Shown piece by piece: positions 60,243 through 64,000 of a DNA stretch of 64,000 bases. Under the pieces are notes generated by a model. That model did no database searches. It had not been told where the DNA came from and was given only the letters and a program-made list of their open reading frames with translations. Source of the DNA: an uncultured Bulleidia sp. (GTDB taxonomy: Bacteria > Bacillota_I > Bacilli_A > Erysipelotrichales > Erysipelotrichaceae); the NCBI GenBank assembly GCA_947087645.1, contig CAMUDN010000004.1, forward strand, positions 70,666 through 134,665, in the 5' to 3' direction. The first letter of the stretch is position 1; the number at the start of each line of letters is the position of its first letter. A program made the translations under genes and the position numbers.

Positions 60243-61136
60243 ATGAATCTTGATGATGCTTTAAAACAATTTCACTTACACCTGGAAATAAATCAAGGAA
60301 AAAGTAAATGCACTATATATTCATATGAAAATGATATTAAACAATATATTTCTTTTTTAAAAAGAAATGGTATTAATGACAGTAAAGATGTTAGTTTAAT
60401 CAATATACAAAACTTTTTAAGTTATGAATCAAAATATAAATCATCTACATCTGTTGTTCATATGGCCAGTAGCATTCGACAATATCATAAAGATATTTCA
60501 TTTACTACAAATGAAGAAAATCCAGCTGATTTAATTAAAGTTCATAAAGATAAATTATATTTACCTAATTTTTTAAGTATTAAGGAACTTAAAAAACTTT
60601 TAGATAGTTTTAATCCATATGATTTAAAAGAAGAAACATATCGAATTATTCTCGAATTAATTTATGCAGCTGGTTTAAGAATATCTGAATTATGTTCTTT
60701 AAAAATAAGTCAAATACAATTTGAAGTAGGAATATTACGAATTTTAGGCAAAGGAAATAAAGAAAGAATTGTTCCTATTCCACATAAAGTATTAAAAGAC
60801 TTAAAAAAATATTTATATGAAATAAGACCTCTATGGCATAAAAATAATCTTAATTATTTCTTTATTAATCATCTTGGAAATAAGATTAGTGCTAGAAGTA
60901 TTCAATTGCTATTAGAAAAAAAATCACAAGAATGTAAATTTCAACGAAAAATTACACCGCATGCTTTAAGACATAGCTATGCAACACATTTATTACAATC
61001 AGGTACAGATTTACGTATTATTCAGGAATTGCTTGGTCATGCAAATATTAAGACAACAGAAATATATACACATGTACAAAATAAACAATTATTTGATGCA
61101 TATCATAATTTTCACCCTTTAGATAAGAAAAAATAA
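60243..61136 (+). CDS. Xer-type tyrosine recombinase
   Basis: This 297-residue protein has an N-terminal SAM-like core-binding domain and a C-terminal catalytic domain. Conserved residues are Arg in YAAGLRISELCSLK, Lys in the beta hairpin (LGKGNKERIVPIP), His and Arg in PHALRHSYATHLLQSG, His in LGHANIKTTEIY, and the nucleophile Tyr in that last motif. Length and motifs fit XerC/XerD, which resolve chromosome dimers at dif with FtsK. Which of the two it is cannot be told; XerD is likely from the nearby dxs-recN block. No dif site was recognised. Confidence 0.88.
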   Translation: MNLDDALKQFHLHLEINQGKSKCTIYSYENDIKQYISFLKRNGINDSKDVSLINIQNFLSYESKYKSSTSVVHMASSIRQYHKDISFTTNEENPADLIKVHKDKLYLPNFLSIKELKKLLDSFNPYDLKEETYRIILELIYAAGLRISELCSLKISQIQFEVGILRILGKGNKERIVPIPHKVLKDLKKYLYEIRPLWHKNNLNYFFINHLGNKISARSIQLLLEKKSQECKFQRKITPHALRHSYATHLLQSGTDLRIIQELLGHANIKTTEIYTHVQNKQLFDAYHNFHPLDKKK

Positions 61137-61161
61137 AAATCGCATAACATACATTATGCGA
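61128..61161 (-). terminator. Terminator of the carboxypeptidase gene
   Basis: Read on the minus strand, CGCATAA-TGTATG-TTATGCG is followed by ATTTTTATTTTTT. The plus-strand side has no T run, so it mainly serves the minus-strand gene. Confidence 0.75.
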
Positions 61162-61165
61162 AAAA

Positions 61166-62113
61166 TTAATTAAATAGTTTAATTACCTGATTATATCTTT
61201 CTTCATTTGAAATAGCACCTAATTTAACAATTATTTTATTCTTATAAAGAGCTAATAAATGATATTGACTATTTAAAGTACCTGTTTTAATTCCTTTAAC
61301 ATCTTTATGATAATAAATAGAATGCGGATTTAATAGTTCATTACTATTGTACCATATTTGTTTTTGTCCATTGTTCAAATTAACACTGTATTTATAAGTG
61401 CTTATAATATCTCTAAACCATTTATATTTTAATAATTCATTACATACTTTGACTAAGTCAATTATATTAGTTCTTGATTGATTACTATAACCACTTGGAT
61501 CATAAACTTTAGTAGCATAATAACCATTATTTGCTAAAAAACTATTAAGACCATCAATAAATGTTTGTTGATTATCATTTGTCTTAGGATTAATCTTTTG
61601 ACCAATATAATCAGCTAAAACATATGCCGCATCATTACCTGATGGTAATAACATACCAACTATAATATCCTTTACATGATACTTCATACCAGCATGTAAA
61701 TAAGCCAATGATGAATTTTTCTTAACTTTATTTATAACTTTAGATGTCACTAAAATATTTTCATCTAAGCTACTAATATATTTTAATGCATATTTAATAG
61801 TGAAAAGTTTTGCTAAGCTTGCTGGTACAACTTGTTCATAAATATTATTTTTTAAAGTAAAATTTTGCTTATCTAAATCATAAACAGCTATAAAATTATT
61901 ATCAGTATAAATATCACCATCAGTATTATCATTATCGATCATTTTATGCTGATCATTACTTTGAATATGAGAAGTAAATCGTTGATCAAAATATTCTTGT
62001 AGAGAATAAACTGTTCGTCCTATAATATCATTTCTAATAATTAATAATAGACTAATTAGTATTATTATAATTAAAAATATTCTTAAATAATTAATCTTTC
62101 TTTTTTTTCTCAT
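61166..62113 (-). CDS. D-alanyl-D-alanine carboxypeptidase (DacA-type PBP)
   Basis: This 315-residue serine peptidase of family S11 has an N-terminal membrane segment (about 10-27) that acts as an uncleaved anchor or signal, since no clear cleavage site is present. The catalytic motifs are SLAK (in VPASLAKLFT), SGN (in LPSGNDAA) and KTG (in GIKTGT). It trims the terminal D-Ala of peptidoglycan stems. It lacks the usual C-terminal amphipathic anchor. There is no Shine-Dalgarno; a TATAAT lies 6 nt before the ATG. Confidence 0.9.
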   Translation of the reverse strand: MRKKRKINYLRIFLIIIILISLLLIIRNDIIGRTVYSLQEYFDQRFTSHIQSNDQHKMIDNDNTDGDIYTDNNFIAVYDLDKQNFTLKNNIYEQVVPASLAKLFTIKYALKYISSLDENILVTSKVINKVKKNSSLAYLHAGMKYHVKDIIVGMLLPSGNDAAYVLADYIGQKINPKTNDNQQTFIDGLNSFLANNGYYATKVYDPSGYSNQSRTNIIDLVKVCNELLKYKWFRDIISTYKYSVNLNNGQKQIWYNSNELLNPHSIYYHKDVKGIKTGTLNSQYHLLALYKNKIIVKLGAISNEERYNQVIKLFN

Positions 62114-62119
62114 ATTTAT

Positions 62120-62125
62120 ATTATA
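62120..62125 (-). promoter_or_regulatory. -10 element for a possibly leaderless carboxypeptidase mRNA
   Basis: Minus-strand TATAAT (62125-62120) ends 6 nt before the ATG at 62113. It directly follows the T tail of the upstream gene's terminator. Confidence 0.45.
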
Positions 62126-62127
62126 AA

Positions 62128-62160
62128 ATAAAAAATCTTAATGAATATTAAGATTTTTTT
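62128..62160 (-). terminator. Terminator of the PEPCK-like gene
   Basis: Minus-strand AATCTTAAT-ATTC-ATTAAGATT followed by TTTTATTTT. It begins at the stop codon of the upstream gene. Confidence 0.8.
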
Positions 62161-63862
62161 ATTTTTCTTTAACAAAGTCTAATAATGCTTTAGCTGCTAA
62201 GTCTATACCATGATTCCCCTTATTTGGTAAACCAAGACAAGTATATATCTCACCAACTGGTATTTCTTCTTCAAAAAGTTTATCAAAAATACGATCAATT
62301 AAAACAGAAGTTTCTTTTTGTCTTTGCATTGGTCCAAATGGATTAGCAAAAAAGGTTGTTGAAAGTCCCTTTTCTTGCGTTGTCCCAAGTGCAAAACGTT
62401 TACCTTCTACAAAGACTGGTTTAGCTTCCTCTTTATTTTTAAATAAATGCATACCTCTTAAATCAGTATAGTTGTTGGCATATAAGAAAACATCGATAGG
62501 ATGATCTTTAATCACAACATCATATGGTGAAGCTGGGATAACAACACGTGCATTTGCTTTTTCTGGATTAAAGAAAATAGAACGATCCATATCTTTATAA
62601 GCTGTTCCTTTATCTAAATCATCCAAGCGTACAAAAGCACCAATTTCTGTCCCATGTCCGCGTATATGACCATTATTATCAATGTATAAAATACCCATAT
62701 CATCAAATACAACTTCTTGATGATCAATTAAATCAGAAGCCATTGTTGATAAAGCTTCTAATGTTTCTGATTTACCAGCACCTGAATCACCCATAAACAT
62801 CAAGCCTTTTTTGGTACCATCTTTAAGATATATGTTAACCATAGCTCCATGAATTGGTAAACAATTACGATGAATCATGACCAGATTATGGAGTGTTAAA
62901 ATTGATTTTTTCGTATAGCCAAAATAATCAATTACTGGATCATCTGATACTTTTCCAACCCAGATATCATTTTCTAAATCATGCCAGAATGTTGTATCTT
63001 GAGTATGATCAGGATTACCGAAAAGTAAAATAGCATCTGGTTTTTTACTTGTTGCTTCACCAGCACTAGCCAATTCAAATAAATTAGCAGTAGCTACTGC
63101 AGAACCAATAAAATTATGATGGAAGAAAACATATATTAACAATGAACCAACTTTAGCTGGATAGCATATCCATTCTTTATCACCTTTAATAAAATCACTC
63201 ATTGGATTATACAAAGCATCTTTAAAAGTATTAGTTCTTTTATTATGTTTAGGATGAAGAATTAAAGGCGTTCGTAATAAAATTTGTGATATAAAAGGAA
63301 TACCTTCTAACTTTTCATAGCCTTTTAAAGCATGCCAATCATAATAGCTTAATAATATGCTAGCATTTGTTCCAGCTTGTAATTGCCGATATACTTTATT
63401 TTTGGATCCTTGTACTTTTTGTTGAATTTCACGATAAAAATTTAAGACAACATTATTTTCTCTTTCATCTGCTTCAATAAAATTTTGAATTTGAAAACCT
63501 TCTTCATTATGCGTATATAAAATAGAATATCTTTCTAAAGAACGCCAAAAATGATATCCCTCTTCAATAATTGATAATAATATAGTCGGATTTCGAACAT
63601 AATCATCACGAATTTCATTTACGTCTGAAATGAGTAATAACTTTAGTACTTTCTTAATACATACTTTTATTTCTGAAATATCTTTTTTCTTTTCTGATAG
63701 ATAAGTATATAAATCATGATGATGTTTAGAAAGATAAGCTAAAAAATGATCTAAATATTCATCAAAAAGTTCCATATCAACTATATCATGTTTATTTGTG
63801 ATATATTTCTTAGAATAATTTAATATAACTGTATCAGAATGATAATAATAGGATTTTTTCAT
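62159..63862 (-). CDS. PEP carboxykinase/HPr kinase-fold protein, substrate unknown
   Basis: This 567-residue protein has a P loop GDSGAGKS at residues 358-365, preceded by HGAMV (338-342) and followed by FDDMG (386-390). This order and spacing fit the PEPCK/HprK kinase fold. The P loop with following Glu resembles HPr kinase (GDSGIGKSE) more than PEPCK (GLSGTGKTT). Databases often name such proteins PEP carboxykinase (ATP); at 567 residues the size is close, but I do not see the typical substrate-binding Arg and Lys motifs with certainty. The N-terminal 230 residues are unlike either. GGAGGT precedes the ATG. Function uncertain. Confidence 0.75.
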   Translation of the reverse strand: MKKSYYYHSDTVILNYSKKYITNKHDIVDMELFDEYLDHFLAYLSKHHHDLYTYLSEKKKDISEIKVCIKKVLKLLLISDVNEIRDDYVRNPTILLSIIEEGYHFWRSLERYSILYTHNEEGFQIQNFIEADERENNVVLNFYREIQQKVQGSKNKVYRQLQAGTNASILLSYYDWHALKGYEKLEGIPFISQILLRTPLILHPKHNKRTNTFKDALYNPMSDFIKGDKEWICYPAKVGSLLIYVFFHHNFIGSAVATANLFELASAGEATSKKPDAILLFGNPDHTQDTTFWHDLENDIWVGKVSDDPVIDYFGYTKKSILTLHNLVMIHRNCLPIHGAMVNIYLKDGTKKGLMFMGDSGAGKSETLEALSTMASDLIDHQEVVFDDMGILYIDNNGHIRGHGTEIGAFVRLDDLDKGTAYKDMDRSIFFNPEKANARVVIPASPYDVVIKDHPIDVFLYANNYTDLRGMHLFKNKEEAKPVFVEGKRFALGTTQEKGLSTTFFANPFGPMQRQKETSVLIDRIFDKLFEEEIPVGEIYTCLGLPNKGNHGIDLAAKALLDFVKEK

Positions 63863-63884
63863 ACTAATACCTCCAATACTTATT

Positions 63885-63893
63885 ATTTTAGCA
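63885..63893 (-). promoter_or_regulatory. Extended -10 promoter of the PEPCK-like gene
   Basis: On the minus strand TGCTAAAAT (63893-63885). It lies in the loop of a small dyad, AATACT/AGTATT, upstream of the ribosome site. Confidence 0.45.
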
Positions 63894-63954
63894 GTATTTT
63901 TTTTAATTACTATAAATTAATATTATAAATAAAAAAACCTAAGATATTATGATA

Positions 63955-64000
63955 TGTACCCAGAATACTGGACACATATTTATGAACTAGGCTGAACACA
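63955..64000. mobile_element. Possible left end of an IS3-family insertion sequence
   Basis: From 63955 the sequence reads TGTACCCAGAATACTGGACA, then CATATTTATGAACTAGG. This is the style of terminal inverted repeats in the IS3/IS150 group (TGTA..CC..A....TGGACA). Its base composition is richer in G and C than the flanking spacer. No transposase is visible because the window ends. Confidence 0.4.

Noticed and set aside
60243..61136. Integrase of a mobile element.
   Set aside because: Length, motifs and coupling to dinB and recN fit a housekeeping Xer recombinase; no attachment site or tRNA is adjacent.
1..64000. Mycoplasma genetic code (TGA as Trp).
   Set aside because: Genes such as comGA and mutS2 end in TGA with coherent downstream starts, and Trp is TGG throughout.
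1..64000. CRISPR arrays, phage genes, toxin-antitoxin or defence systems.
   Set aside because: No direct repeats of the right size and spacing were seen, and all sizeable genes fit housekeeping or transport roles apart from a few unknowns.

Overview
The window is a gene-dense, low-GC (roughly 30% by eye) stretch of a Gram-positive (Bacillota) chromosome. Signs of this are a polC-type replicative polymerase, a comG competence operon, scpAB, mutS2, rnhC, asp23-fakA, a threonyl T-box and Shine-Dalgarno sites of the AAGGAGG type. Several genes end in TGA and no gene needs TGA read as Trp, so the code is the standard bacterial one (table 11) and not the mycoplasma code. Peptidoglycan genes (murG, murB, divIB, a D,D-carboxypeptidase) are present. 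I infer a member of Erysipelotrichia or a related lineage; no 16S rRNA is present to settle this.

Layout. 1-2549: end of comGA, then comGB to comGG, the DNA-uptake pseudopilus operon. 2558-7892: efp; an FMN riboswitch controlling ribU; then an operon of an unknown tail-anchored protein, cmk, der and gpsA. 7924-12410: guaC on the minus strand, tRNA-Arg(ACG), argS, brnQ. 12415-15004: scpA-scpB-lipoprotein-mrp. 15072-21186: a two-component system, a phosphohexomutase and an ABC transporter. 21291-28836: lspA-rluD-comEB, rnhC on the minus strand, cvpA-mutS2-uvrC. 28850-34477: a small membrane protein, tRNA-Arg(TCT), a DUF3196-like gene, then tig-lon-engB with a CIRCE-like operator before tig. 34593-37562: murG-murB-divIB. 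37616-46669: asp23-fakA, recG-rnc-polC. 46670-51075: T-box-thrS, a lipoprotein, and proS (minus). 51171-61136: an unusual IMP dehydrogenase, then nusB-xseA-xseB-ispA-dxs-recN-dinB-xer. 61166-63862 (minus): a D,D-carboxypeptidase and a PEPCK/HprK-fold protein. A possible insertion-sequence end begins near 63955.

The genes are mostly housekeeping: translation (efp, argS, thrS, proS, rluD, der, engB), proteostasis (tig, lon), chromosome maintenance (scpAB, recG, recN, mutS2, uvrC, xer, dinB, polC), cell wall and isoprenoids, and purine interconversion (guaC, guaB). Regulation is visible as an FMN riboswitch, a T-box, a CIRCE-like site, many intrinsic terminators, and three genes (scpA, recG, the carboxypeptidase) that lack a Shine-Dalgarno site and have a -10 hexamer 6-7 nt before ATG, suggesting leaderless transcripts.

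I found no phage, CRISPR array, toxin-antitoxin or defence island. The items most worth following are the IMP dehydrogenase, whose key residues fall at exactly the numbered positions of the Tritrichomonas foetus enzyme; the PEPCK/HprK-like protein of unknown substrate; the tail-anchored protein before cmk; the C-terminal extension on DivIB; and the set of apparently leaderless genes.
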